A DNA stretch of 64,000 nt, taken from positions 1 to 64,000 of the forward strand of contig NZ_FYDG01000010.1 of the NCBI RefSeq assembly GCF_900187365.1, written 5' to 3'. This document shows, piece by piece, positions 36,084 to 44,380 of the stretch; position 1 is the stretch's first letter, and every line of letters starts with the position of its first letter. The position numbers were made by a program, and so were the translations under genes. Origin of the DNA: Rhodoblastus acidophilus. GTDB lineage: Bacteria > Pseudomonadota > Alphaproteobacteria > Rhizobiales > Beijerinckiaceae. The notes under the pieces are model-generated. The model worked only from the letters and a program-made list of their open reading frames with translations. It ran no database searches and had not been told where the DNA came from.

Positions 36084-37643
36084 ATGAGGTCCCGGGCGGC
36101 GGTCGTTGTCGTGGGCGCTGGCGTTGGCGGGCTGGTCGCCGCGCTGTTGTCAGCTGCGCGGGGGTTTGACACGATTGTGCTGGAAGCCGCAAGCGCGGCG
36201 GGCGGCAAGCTGCGCGCGGCAGAGGTCTCCGGGCGCCGCATCGACGCCGGCCCCACCGTGTTCACGCTTCGCGACGTCTTCGAAGACCTCTTCGCCGAAT
36301 GCGGCGGGACGCTCAGCGATTATCTTACCCTCAAACGCGCGGAACGCTTGGCGCGCCACTACTGGCCCGACGGCTCGCGAGTGGATCTTTTCCCGGACAT
36401 CGAGGCCAATTTCGCGGCCATCCGGGAGTTCGCCGGCCTCCGCGAGGCGGAGGGTTATCGCGCCTTCGCGGCGCGCGCGGCGCACATGCATGCGACACTT
36501 GACCGCGCCTTCATGCGCGCGCCGCGCCCCGCCCATCCGTTTTCGCTGGCGTCGCGAATCGGATGGACGCGCTGGCGCGACATCGCCGCGATCACCCCCA
36601 CCCGAACCCTGTGGGGCGCGCTGGGCGCCCATTTCCACGACCCCAGGCTGCGGCAATTATTCGCACGCTATGCGACCTATTGCGGCTCCTCGCCTTTCCT
36701 CGCGCCCGCGACGCTGATGCTGGTCGCCGACGTCGAGCGCCGGGGCGTCTGGTTCGTCGAAGGCGGCATGATCAAGCTCGCCGAAGCCCTTGAGAGATTC
36801 GCCGTCAGTCTCGGCGCGCGTTTTCACTATGGCGCGCGCGTCGAGCGAATCGTCGTGGAGGGCGGCCGCGCGTGCGGCGTCGTGACCGAGGCCGGGCAGC
36901 GATTCGACGCCGAAGCGATTCTGTTCAACGGCGACGTGTCCGCCTTGTCGATGCTTGGGACCCAGGCCGGCGCCGCCGCCGCGCCAACGCCGCCCCGCGC
37001 GCGCTCGCTGTCGGCCGTGACCCTCGCGGGCGTCGGAACCAGCGACGCGCCTCTCCTTCATCACAACGTGTTTTTCGGCGCGAATTACGCCGAAGAGTTT
37101 GAGGCGATTTTCGCGCGCGGGCGACTGCCGGCGCAGCCGACGGTTTATGTCTGCGCCTCCGACCGGGGCGACGACGACAAGGCGAGGGGCGACGGCGAGC
37201 GCCTGTTCTGCCTGGCCAATGCGCCGGCCGGACCAGGGGGCGCGCTCGACGAGAAGCAGATTGAAGCCTACGAGGCGGCTGCGATGGACGTGATGCGCGC
37301 CTGCGGGGCGCGGCTCGATTGGCGGGAACGGGTGGTGACGACGCCAGCGGATTTCGCTGCGCTGTTTCCAGCGACGGAGGGATCGCTCTATGGCGTGGCG
37401 ACCCATGGCTGGCAGGCGTCATTCCTGCGCCCGACGGCCCGCACCAGGCTCCCAGGCCTCTATCTGGCGGGGGGCGGCGTGCATCCTGGCCCAGGGGTGC
37501 CGATGGCCGCCCTTTCCGGGCGTCAGGCGGCGCTTGCGATCACCTCGGACCTGCGTTCGACGCGCCGGTCGCGCCTCGCGGCCCTCTCCCGCAGCCTGTC
37601 GCCTCCGCTCGCGACGACCGAAAACCCGGAGCGACCGGGGTAG
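36084..37643 (+). CDS. crtD: 1-hydroxycarotenoid 3,4-desaturase (methoxyneurosporene dehydrogenase)
   Basis: A 519-residue FAD-dependent carotenoid desaturase. The N-terminal dinucleotide motif VVVVGAGVGGLVAALLSA, GGKLRAAEVSGRRIDAGPTVFTL, YATYCGSSPFLAPATLMLVADVERRGVW and the C-terminal LYLAGGGVHPGPGVPMAALSGRQAA motif are those of CrtD rather than CrtI (it also has GMIKLAEAL). CrtD introduces the 3,4 double bond after 1,2-hydration. crtC, the usual neighbour for hydration, is not found next to it. Divergent from crtE. Confidence 0.93.
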   Translation: MRSRAAVVVVGAGVGGLVAALLSAARGFDTIVLEAASAAGGKLRAAEVSGRRIDAGPTVFTLRDVFEDLFAECGGTLSDYLTLKRAERLARHYWPDGSRVDLFPDIEANFAAIREFAGLREAEGYRAFAARAAHMHATLDRAFMRAPRPAHPFSLASRIGWTRWRDIAAITPTRTLWGALGAHFHDPRLRQLFARYATYCGSSPFLAPATLMLVADVERRGVWFVEGGMIKLAEALERFAVSLGARFHYGARVERIVVEGGRACGVVTEAGQRFDAEAILFNGDVSALSMLGTQAGAAAAPTPPRARSLSAVTLAGVGTSDAPLLHHNVFFGANYAEEFEAIFARGRLPAQPTVYVCASDRGDDDKARGDGERLFCLANAPAGPGGALDEKQIEAYEAAAMDVMRACGARLDWRERVVTTPADFAALFPATEGSLYGVATHGWQASFLRPTARTRLPGLYLAGGGVHPGPGVPMAALSGRQAALAITSDLRSTRRSRLAALSRSLSPPLATTENPERPG

Positions 37644-37776
37644 CGGGCGTTTGTTGCGTCTAATCGTCCCACCGCCGCAAAAGCATCGCGGCGGCCGCCC
37701 GACCGAAAGGGCGCCGCCGCTGAGTCGCGATCACGAAACGCCCGCCCGGAGCGTGAAACCCGGCCGATCGAAAGCG
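37644..37776. other. Convergent intergenic region after crtD
   Basis: 133 nt between the ends of crtD and the small membrane ORF. GC-rich, with possible dyads (for example GCGGCGGCCGCC around 37690). No gene is visible and no single clear terminator. Confidence 0.4.
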
Positions 37777-37983
37777 TCAAGCCTCGCCGGTGGCGGCGGG
37801 ACGCGGCTCGGCTTTATCGCGTTCGGCCTGAGCGCGCGCCTCAGCCTCAGCCAGCTCACGCGCGGCCCGCGTCTGGTCGTCGCGAATGCTGCGCTTCGTC
37901 ACCCGCAGTTGCCACGCCAGAAAGGCGATGACGAGCGCGAAGGGGAAAAGCACTTCCAGCAGCGCGAACGCGTCAATGGACAT
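37777..37983 (-). CDS. Small membrane-anchored protein coupled to crtB
   Basis: A 68-residue protein with an N-terminal transmembrane segment (ALLEVLFPFALVIAFLAWQLRV) followed by a charged, probably coiled-coil tail (RSIRDDQTRAARELAEAEARAQAERDKAEP). Its ATG shares one base with the crtB stop (TAATG), so it is translationally coupled to phytoene synthase. I do not recognise the family. The topology resembles small accessory or anchoring proteins, and it could tether the carotenoid enzymes to the membrane; this is inference. Confidence 0.7.
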   Translation of the reverse strand: MSIDAFALLEVLFPFALVIAFLAWQLRVTKRSIRDDQTRAARELAEAEARAQAERDKAEPRPAATGEA

Positions 37984-39029
37984 TAGCGCACCACTTGTTG
38001 CGCCCGGTCCCGCCGCTCCAGGCGCTCATACATTTCGAGCACTTTGATCGCACGCGACCGGAGCGTGATCGGATCGAAATCCGGGGCGGGTTCGCGCGCG
38101 ATGGCGTCGACCAGATAAGCGGTCTCGGGCAGCGGCGGCCACGGCGCCTTAGTCTGCGGCGCAATGGCGCGGACGCTGGCTTCCGCCAGCAGCGCCAGCT
38201 TGCGCCGGTTGCCGACATAGGCGCGGCTCGTCACGGAATCATGGCCGCGCCGCTCGACCTCGCGGCCGATCTCGCAATAGATCAGAGCGGCGGCCAGAAT
38301 GGCGGGACGGCACGACACCGGCAGCCGCGCCACGCCGTCGCGCGCACGCTCGTAAAGCACGTCCGCCTCGGCCAGCACGCGCGCGATCACGCTCCTGACC
38401 GCATCGGTGGGCGTGGGATTGGCGAGGAAGCCCTCGACGTCCACGCCCTCCTCGACCAACCAGTCGAGCGGCAGATACAAACGTCCGGCGCGGGCGTCCT
38501 CGCCGACGTCGCGGGCGATATTGGTGAGCTGCATGGCCACGCCGAGATCGCAAGCGCGCGCCAGGGCTGCGGAGTCACGCACGCCCATCAGCAGGGTCAT
38601 CATCACGCCGACCGTTGAGGCGACGCGCGCCGAATAAGCGCGCAGCTCCGAGAGATTGGCGGGCATCCGCCCCTCGCTGTCCCAGACGAAGCCGTCGATC
38701 AGCGCGAAGGGAATCTCGCGGGGGATGCAATAGGACCGCACAATGTCGGAGAAGGCGCGGTCGGCCGGATGGTCGAACGGCGTTCCCTCGTAGACGCGGT
38801 CGAGGCGTTCGCGCAGCCGCTCCACCGCCGCCGCCTTGGCCTCGTTCTCATCCACCGCGTCATCGGCGAGGCGGCAGAAGGCGTAAAGGCCAAAGGCCGG
38901 GCGGCGCACCGATTCCGGCAGCAGCCAGGAGGCGGCGAAGAAGCTTTTGGACCCGCCGCGAATGGATTCGCGGCAGGCGGCGTGGTCGGCCTCGCTGGCG
39001 AGCGGCCCCTTAAGTAAAAGCGGAGGCAT
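37983..39029 (-). CDS. crtB: Phytoene synthase
   Basis: Condenses two GGPP to phytoene. 348 residues from ATG 39029 (MPPLLLKGPLASEADHAACRESIRGGSKSF), which begins within the last 20 nt of crtI; upstream frame is antisense-biased and not protein-like. The squalene/phytoene synthase Asp motifs are LADDAVDEN and LTNIARDVGEDARAGRLYLP. Followed without gap by a 68-residue membrane protein gene. Confidence 0.95.
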   Translation of the reverse strand: MPPLLLKGPLASEADHAACRESIRGGSKSFFAASWLLPESVRRPAFGLYAFCRLADDAVDENEAKAAAVERLRERLDRVYEGTPFDHPADRAFSDIVRSYCIPREIPFALIDGFVWDSEGRMPANLSELRAYSARVASTVGVMMTLLMGVRDSAALARACDLGVAMQLTNIARDVGEDARAGRLYLPLDWLVEEGVDVEGFLANPTPTDAVRSVIARVLAEADVLYERARDGVARLPVSCRPAILAAALIYCEIGREVERRGHDSVTSRAYVGNRRKLALLAEASVRAIAPQTKAPWPPLPETAYLVDAIAREPAPDFDPITLRSRAIKVLEMYERLERRDRAQQVVR

Positions 39030-40515
39030 CGGGCGCGACCTTGTCGAGAATCCGGGCCGACGACAATACGCCCGGCAAACCTGCGCCGGGATGCACGCCC
39101 GCGCCGACGAGGAACAGGTTTTCGATGTCCTCGCTGCGGTTGTGCGGCCGGAAATAGGCGCTCTGAGACAGCAGCGGCTCCAACCCGAACCCCTCGCCGT
39201 GGATGGCGTTGAGCCGGTCGCGGAAGTCAAGCGGCGTCGTCACGCGCGACACGACGACGTGCTTGCTGAGGTCGGGCAAGATATTGGCCTCGAGCCAGGT
39301 CTCGATGCGCTTGCGATAGCCCTCGGCCTCCAGCCGCCATTCCTGGCCGCCCTGGAGATTGGGGACCGGCGACAGCACATAGAAGGCGTCGCAGCCGCGC
39401 GGCGCCACCGACGGATCGGTCGCGGTGGGGCGATGCAGGTAAAGGCTGAAATCCTCCGCCAGCACTTTGCGACGGAAAATATCCTTGAGCAATTCGCCGT
39501 AGCGCGGCCCCATCAGGATGGTGTGATGGCCGATGTCGTCATAGCGGCGGTTGGTGCCGAAATACCAGACGAACAGACCCATGGAATATTTCGACCGTTG
39601 CAGCCGCGAATCGGTCCAGGTGTGGCGCACATGCGGCGGCAGCAGACTGCGATACGTATAGGCGGAATCAGCGTTGGACACGACGATGTCGGCCCGCAGC
39701 CTTTCACCGCCCTGCAATTCGACGCCGACGGCGCGGCCGCTCTCGACCAGGATCTGGCGCACGTCGGCGCGATAGCGGATTTCGCCGCCCTGCCCTTCGA
39801 TCAGCTTGACCAGCCCGCGCGCCAGGGCGCCGGTGCCGCCAATGGCCGAATGAACGCCAAAGCTTTTTTCGAGATAGGCGATCAGGCAATAGATCGAGGA
39901 AATGCGGAAAGGGTCGCCGCCGATCAACAGCGGGTGATAGCTGAAGATGGTGCGCAGGCGCTCATGCTTGAAGAATTTCGACACCAGCCCGCGCACGGTG
40001 CGATAGCCCTGCAATTTCAGCAGCTCGGGCGCGATGCGGACCATATCCATCAGCGAGTCGAACGGCGCGTCGCCGAGCTTCTCGAAGCCGATGCGATAGA
40101 TGCGCTCGCTCATCTCTATGAAGGCGTCGAAATTCGGGCCTTCGCCGGGCGAGATGCGCTCGACTTCCGCCTTCATCGCCTCGCGGTCGCCGGAGTAGGT
40201 GAAGGTCTCGCCGTCGCTGAAACGGATCTTGTAGAACGGCTTCATTTCGCGCAATTCGACGTCGTCCGACAGCTTGCGGCCGCACAACGCCCAGAGTTCC
40301 TCGAACAGGAACGGCGCGGTGACGATGGTCGGGCCAGCGTCGAATTTGAAGCCGTCGATCTGATGCTGGTAGCCGCGCCCGCCGGGCGCATCCAGGCGTT
40401 CCAGCACCTTGACCGAATAGCCGCGGGCGCCGAGTCGCACCGCCGCGGCGAGACCGCCGAAGCCGGAGCCGATCACGATGGCGACGGGTTTGCGTTGACT
40501 TGCCACGCTGCCCAT
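39010..40515 (-). CDS. crtI: Phytoene desaturase
   Basis: 501 residues from ATG 40515 (MGSVASQRKPVAIVIGSGFGGLAAAVRLGARGYSVKVLERLDAPGGRGYQH), chosen because AGGAAG lies 7 nt upstream and because the alternative ATG at 40539 falls inside a PpsR site. FAD motif GSGFGGLAAA, GPTIVTAPFLFEELWALCG and C-terminal LFLVGAGVHPGAGLPGVLSSARIL are CrtI signatures. It probably runs four desaturations to lycopene, as in spirilloxanthin or rhodopin producers. The end overlaps crtB by 20 nt. Confidence 0.96.
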   Translation of the reverse strand: MGSVASQRKPVAIVIGSGFGGLAAAVRLGARGYSVKVLERLDAPGGRGYQHQIDGFKFDAGPTIVTAPFLFEELWALCGRKLSDDVELREMKPFYKIRFSDGETFTYSGDREAMKAEVERISPGEGPNFDAFIEMSERIYRIGFEKLGDAPFDSLMDMVRIAPELLKLQGYRTVRGLVSKFFKHERLRTIFSYHPLLIGGDPFRISSIYCLIAYLEKSFGVHSAIGGTGALARGLVKLIEGQGGEIRYRADVRQILVESGRAVGVELQGGERLRADIVVSNADSAYTYRSLLPPHVRHTWTDSRLQRSKYSMGLFVWYFGTNRRYDDIGHHTILMGPRYGELLKDIFRRKVLAEDFSLYLHRPTATDPSVAPRGCDAFYVLSPVPNLQGGQEWRLEAEGYRKRIETWLEANILPDLSKHVVVSRVTTPLDFRDRLNAIHGEGFGLEPLLSQSAYFRPHNRSEDIENLFLVGAGVHPGAGLPGVLSSARILDKVAPDASAFT

Positions 40516-40530
40516 GTCTTCTTCCTGAAC

Positions 40531-40548
40531 CGTCAACATAAGCTGACA
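40531..40548 (-). promoter_or_regulatory. PpsR/CrtJ-type site upstream of crtI (proximal)
   Basis: Minus strand TGTCAGCTTATGTTGACG (TGT-N12-ACG, arms TGTCA and TGACG), 15 nt before the crtI ATG. Confidence 0.62.
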
Positions 40549-40555
40549 CTATCTC

Positions 40556-40573
40556 CGTCAAGTTAATCGGACA
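40556..40573 (-). promoter_or_regulatory. PpsR/CrtJ-type site upstream of crtI (distal)
   Basis: Minus strand TGTCCGATTAACTTGACG (TGT-N12-ACG), 7 nt from the proximal site. Contains TTGACG usable as a -35. It ends 3 nt from the bchO stop. Confidence 0.58.
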
Positions 40574-40576
40574 AGC

Positions 40577-41470
40577 CTATTCTTGGCCGTCGGCCGAGGG
40601 GTGGCTTGCGGTGGCGGCCCATGCGGCCAGAATCGCTTCAGCGACGCCGTTCGGATCTTCCTCATGAACGATATGGCCGCCGGGGAAGCGTTTGATCTGC
40701 GCATGCGGCAGCAGTTTGGCGACCTTGTCGGCCATATGGGGGCGGATCGCCTTGTCGTGGTCGCCGACGATCAGCAGGGTCGGAACCTTGATCCGACGGA
40801 GGTCGTCGGGGATGCGCGACAGATCCCAGTTCGCCACCATGTCGAGCGCGCCGGAGCAATGCGACGGCGTCGTCATCAGCCGGGTGTAGAGGTCGAGCCC
40901 GTAATCGTCGATCTGCGATCCCATGCCGTCGATCAGCAGCTTGACCTGGCGCCGGTCCGCCGTCCATGCGAACAGGCGGCCCGCCAGCGGATTGAGGTGC
41001 ATGAGTCGCGCCATGACCGGAAGGATATGGCCGGCCGGGCCTTCGAACGGGAAGAAGGCGCCGTTGATGCAGACGAACACATCCGGCTTCAGCCGCCCTT
41101 CCGCGATGAGGCGGCCGAGAATCACCGCGCCGGCGGAATGGCCGATCACCAGCTTCGGCGCGTAGTTGAGCGTGGCGAGCAGGCTTTCGAGCGCCTGGGC
41201 GTGACCTTTTAGAGAGGCGTCCAGGCGTCCCTCGGCCTTGGTGAAGGCGTGTCCCGGAAGGTCGGGCGCCACCAGATGAAAATGCGGCGCGAGCAGCGGC
41301 GCGAGTCCGCGCCACGAATGCGTCGCCCCGGCGGCGCCATGGACGAGCAGCGCCGGCGGACCGGCGCCAAGCTCCTGAACATGCCAGCGATAGCCCCCGG
41401 CCCGAACGAAACGACTCGACTCGCGCAGCGGCCAATCCGCCCCGTCCTTGTCGAAGTCGAGCCCGCTCAT
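40577..41470 (-). CDS. bchO: Alpha/beta hydrolase BchO (magnesium chelatase accessory protein)
   Basis: A 297-residue alpha/beta hydrolase. ALLVHGAAGATHSWRGLAPLLA, nucleophile elbow VIGHSAGAVILGRL, and VGDHDKAIRP plus GGHIVHEEDP for the acid and His. BchO proteins are conserved next to bchI-bchD in purple bacteria, and the exact reaction in tetrapyrrole metabolism is not established. Its start overlaps bchD by 4 nt, in the unit bchI-bchD-bchO. Confidence 0.94.
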   Translation of the reverse strand: MSGLDFDKDGADWPLRESSRFVRAGGYRWHVQELGAGPPALLVHGAAGATHSWRGLAPLLAPHFHLVAPDLPGHAFTKAEGRLDASLKGHAQALESLLATLNYAPKLVIGHSAGAVILGRLIAEGRLKPDVFVCINGAFFPFEGPAGHILPVMARLMHLNPLAGRLFAWTADRRQVKLLIDGMGSQIDDYGLDLYTRLMTTPSHCSGALDMVANWDLSRIPDDLRRIKVPTLLIVGDHDKAIRPHMADKVAKLLPHAQIKRFPGGHIVHEEDPNGVAEAILAAWAATASHPSADGQE

Positions 41471-43245
41471 TGCGGCAACGCGTTGCGGACGACGGCGTTG
41501 ATCACCGCCGCATCCGCCCTTGGCAGTTTGACATAGCGCCCGAACATGGCGCCCGCCAGCGCGCGGGTCGGCGCATCCGGCCCGCCGCCGCCAACTTGCG
41601 CCGTGTCAATGGCCAGCGCCGCCACCTGCGCCGCGGCGATGCGCTTGGCGGCGTCGAGCGCGTCTTCCAGCGCGCGCGGGCGCCCGGAGCCGCCGTCGCG
41701 GCAAATATTGGCGCGGCCATCGGTCATCAGCACGATCATCGGCGTCTGCCCCTTGCGCCGGCACTGGTCGGCCACCGCGAGGGCGACGTCGAGTCCCGCG
41801 GCGATCGGGGTGCCGCCGCCGCCGGGCAGACCGCTGAGCGCGCGACGCGCCCGCGCGGTGGAGCGCGTCGGCGGCAGCACGATCTCGCCCGTCCGGCCGC
41901 GGAAGGCGACCAGCGCGACTTCATCGCGGCGCGCGTAGCAATCGGCCAGCAGCATTTCAATGGCGCCCTTGACTTCGGCGAGTCTGGTCATAGCCAGAGA
42001 TCCTGACGCATCCACGACAAATATGGTGGTCGCGCCCTTTTTCTGGCGGTGCCGCCGGATACGAAAATCTTCCGGCTTGACAATGACCCGTCGGGAATCA
42101 GCTTCCTCCGGCTTCAGGCGCAGTTTGCGCCAGGGTGCGGCGGCGCGCAGGGTGGCGACCAGCGCGAGACGCCCCTTGGACAGCGAACCCGGGCGCGCGT
42201 CGAGCGGCCGGCCGCGCTGCATGGAATAGATTTCCTCGCCGGACTTGCCGTCCTTGGCGCTGGAGCGGCGGTTACGCGGCGCGCCGCCGGCCAGCGCGGC
42301 CAGCAGCCCCGGCGGCAGCGCGGCGCGCACGGCTTCGAGGATCTGGTCCTCCAACTCGCGCGGCGTATTGTCCTCGCCCTTCTGCTCCGGCGGTTCGTCC
42401 GGCGGCGGCTCGTCTTCCGGCGGCGGAGGCGGCGGCTCGTCCTCGGACTCCTGCTCCTCGGGCGGCGCGGGCAGACGGGTCGCGCGCGGGCCGAGCGTCA
42501 AGGCGGCGGCGAGTTCGATGTCCTCGGGCTCGACCTTGGTCTCGCCGCGCAGCGCGGCGAGCGCGCGGGCGGCGCGCAGGGCGAACAGCACCGCACGGGG
42601 CGAATCCACGCCAAATTGCGCGGCGATCGCCACCAGGGTCTCGATCGCCTTGTCGTCGGTCTGCACCTGCGGCAGCAGTTTGCGCGCGGCGGCGAAATCC
42701 TCCGGCGTCAGCGCCGGCGGCTCGACATCGCGCCAACCCACCTGTTCGAGATTGACCCAGAAACCCAGGCGTTCCGACAAAGCGGCGGGCGGCGCCTCGT
42801 CGTCCTGCCCCTCGTCCATCGCGATCACGCCGACGTGGGCCGGGAGGATAGCCGAAAGGCCGTCGCGTTGCAGCGCGACTTCGCCGGTGTCGAGCGCCGC
42901 CGCTAAACGCGCCGCAACGCCGGTGGAAATGCGCTCAGCCATGGCCATGGCGATGACGCCGCCATGAGCGGCGGCGAGCACGCCGGTTTCCGCAATGGGT
43001 TTTCCCGCGCGCAGGGTGGCCGCCACATCCAGGCCGCCGATCAGACGGTCGTCGGCAATGTCGGCAGGCGCGCGCGACAGGCGCATCGGCGCGAGTTCCT
43101 CGGCGATGCGCGCCATCAGGGCGTCGCGCGCGGGGCCGGCGCCCGAGCGGATCAGCAAGCCGGAGCCGAGCGGATCGACGGCGAAAACGGCGGCCGCGAG
43201 ACTCGCCCGCCGCCAGGGCGTCGAAACCGCGTCCGACACGCTCAT
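41467..43245 (-). CDS. bchD: Magnesium chelatase subunit D
   Basis: A 592-residue AAA-like subunit that bridges the BchI hexamer and BchH. The N-terminal AAA-type region is degenerate. A Pro/Glu-rich acidic linker (PPEEQESEDEPPPPPPEDEP) follows, then a C-terminal integrin I-like domain with the MIDAS motif VVDASGSLAMTR and DGRANICRDG. Overlaps bchI and bchO by 4 nt each, giving coupled, stoichiometric synthesis. Confidence 0.96.
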   Translation of the reverse strand: MSVSDAVSTPWRRASLAAAVFAVDPLGSGLLIRSGAGPARDALMARIAEELAPMRLSRAPADIADDRLIGGLDVAATLRAGKPIAETGVLAAAHGGVIAMAMAERISTGVAARLAAALDTGEVALQRDGLSAILPAHVGVIAMDEGQDDEAPPAALSERLGFWVNLEQVGWRDVEPPALTPEDFAAARKLLPQVQTDDKAIETLVAIAAQFGVDSPRAVLFALRAARALAALRGETKVEPEDIELAAALTLGPRATRLPAPPEEQESEDEPPPPPPEDEPPPDEPPEQKGEDNTPRELEDQILEAVRAALPPGLLAALAGGAPRNRRSSAKDGKSGEEIYSMQRGRPLDARPGSLSKGRLALVATLRAAAPWRKLRLKPEEADSRRVIVKPEDFRIRRHRQKKGATTIFVVDASGSLAMTRLAEVKGAIEMLLADCYARRDEVALVAFRGRTGEIVLPPTRSTARARRALSGLPGGGGTPIAAGLDVALAVADQCRRKGQTPMIVLMTDGRANICRDGGSGRPRALEDALDAAKRIAAAQVAALAIDTAQVGGGGPDAPTRALAGAMFGRYVKLPRADAAVINAVVRNALPQ

Positions 43246-44258
43246 TTTGCGAACACTTCCTGGACGGCGCGTTCGACGCGGGTCGCGGAACCGGAATCGT
43301 CGAGCGGATTGCGGCGCAGGCGGTGACTGAGCACCATGGGCGCGACGCGTTTCAACTCATCGTCGCCAACCACCTTGACGTCCTCCAGCGCGGCATAGGC
43401 GCGGGCGGCGCGGATCAGCGTGAGTTCGCCGCGCAGACCGTCGGAGCCGAGCGTCAGGCACAGCCGCGTGGCGCGCTCCAGCGCGGCCTCGGGCACTTCG
43501 ACGTCGATGACGCGCTCGCGCGCATGGGTGATTTTTGTCCGCAGCTTCTTTTCCGCGCCAGCCCAGTGCTTGTGGAACGCTTCGGGGTCGCGATCATAGG
43601 CGTCGCGGCGACGAATGACTTCCATGCGGGTGGGGATATCCTGCGGCGTGCGGACTTCGAGCGCCAGACCGAAGCGGTCGAGCATCTGCGGCCGCAATTC
43701 GCCTTCTTCCGGATTGCCGGAGCCGATCAGCACGAAGCGGGCCGGATGGCTCAGGGACAGACCTTCGCGCTCGACCAGGTTGACGCCCGAGGCGGCCACG
43801 TCCAGCAGCAGGTCGACCAGATGGTCTTCGAGCAGATTGACTTCGTCTATGTAAAGGAAGCCGCGATTGGCGCGGGCGAGCAGGCCCGGCTCGAAGTGCT
43901 TTTCGCCCGCGGCCAGCGCGCGTTCAAGATTGAGCGCGCCGACGACGCGGTCTTCGGTGGCGCCGAGCGGCAGATCGACCACCGGCGCGCTGCGCATCTC
44001 GGTCTTCGGCTTCGCGCCGCCATTGCAGGAGCCGCACAGCTTGGCATGCTTTTCCGGCGCGCAATTGTAGGGACAGCCGGAGACCACCTTGATTTTCGGC
44101 AGCAGCGCCGCCAGCGCGCGCACGGCGGTGGACTTGCCGGTGCCGCGGTCGCCGAAGGCGAGCACGCCGCCCACGGAGGCGTCGGTCGCAGCAATCATGA
44201 AAGCGAGACGCATATCGTCCTGACCGACGATAGCGGAAAAAGGAAACGGATTTGCCAT
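43242..44258 (-). CDS. bchI: Magnesium chelatase ATPase subunit I
   Basis: A 338-residue AAA+ ATPase that powers Mg2+ insertion into protoporphyrin IX. Walker A GDRGTGKSTAVRAL, Walker B LYIDEVNLLEDHLVDLLLD, and the Cys-containing insert NCAPEKHAKLCGSCNG are visible, and MANPFPFSAIVGQDDMRLAFM is the canonical start. The promoter upstream carries both a PpsR site and a perfect FnrL box, the clearest double-regulated promoter in the window. Confidence 0.97.
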   Translation of the reverse strand: MANPFPFSAIVGQDDMRLAFMIAATDASVGGVLAFGDRGTGKSTAVRALAALLPKIKVVSGCPYNCAPEKHAKLCGSCNGGAKPKTEMRSAPVVDLPLGATEDRVVGALNLERALAAGEKHFEPGLLARANRGFLYIDEVNLLEDHLVDLLLDVAASGVNLVEREGLSLSHPARFVLIGSGNPEEGELRPQMLDRFGLALEVRTPQDIPTRMEVIRRRDAYDRDPEAFHKHWAGAEKKLRTKITHARERVIDVEVPEAALERATRLCLTLGSDGLRGELTLIRAARAYAALEDVKVVGDDELKRVAPMVLSHRLRRNPLDDSGSATRVERAVQEVFAK

Positions 44259-44287
44259 AGGTAGTAGTGCCCTGTTCGGCGTCTTTA

Positions 44288-44305
44288 TGTCACTTCAGAG
44301 TGACA
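44288..44305 (-). promoter_or_regulatory. PpsR/CrtJ-type site upstream of bchI
   Basis: Perfect palindrome TGTCACT-TCAG-AGTGACA (TGT-N12-ACA), starting 30 nt before the bchI ATG and overlapping the predicted -10 (GACATA). Confidence 0.75.
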
Positions 44306-44313
44306 GTTGGCAA

Positions 44314-44327
44314 TTGATTTCCATCAA
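44314..44327 (-). promoter_or_regulatory. FNR/FnrL-type box upstream of bchI
   Basis: Perfect consensus TTGAT-TTCC-ATCAA. Its centre is about 41.5 nt upstream of a start near 44279, as expected for class II FNR activation under low oxygen. Confidence 0.72.
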
Positions 44328-44380
44328 GACAAGTTGACACAGGCCGCCGCGCGGGTGCGTCATTTTTGCTCTGGGAACGC

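Noticed and set aside
44330-44345. Second PpsR site near GTTGACACAGG upstream of bchI
   Set aside because: No TGT-N12-ACA/G spacing could be found in either orientation; only the site at 44288-44305 fits.
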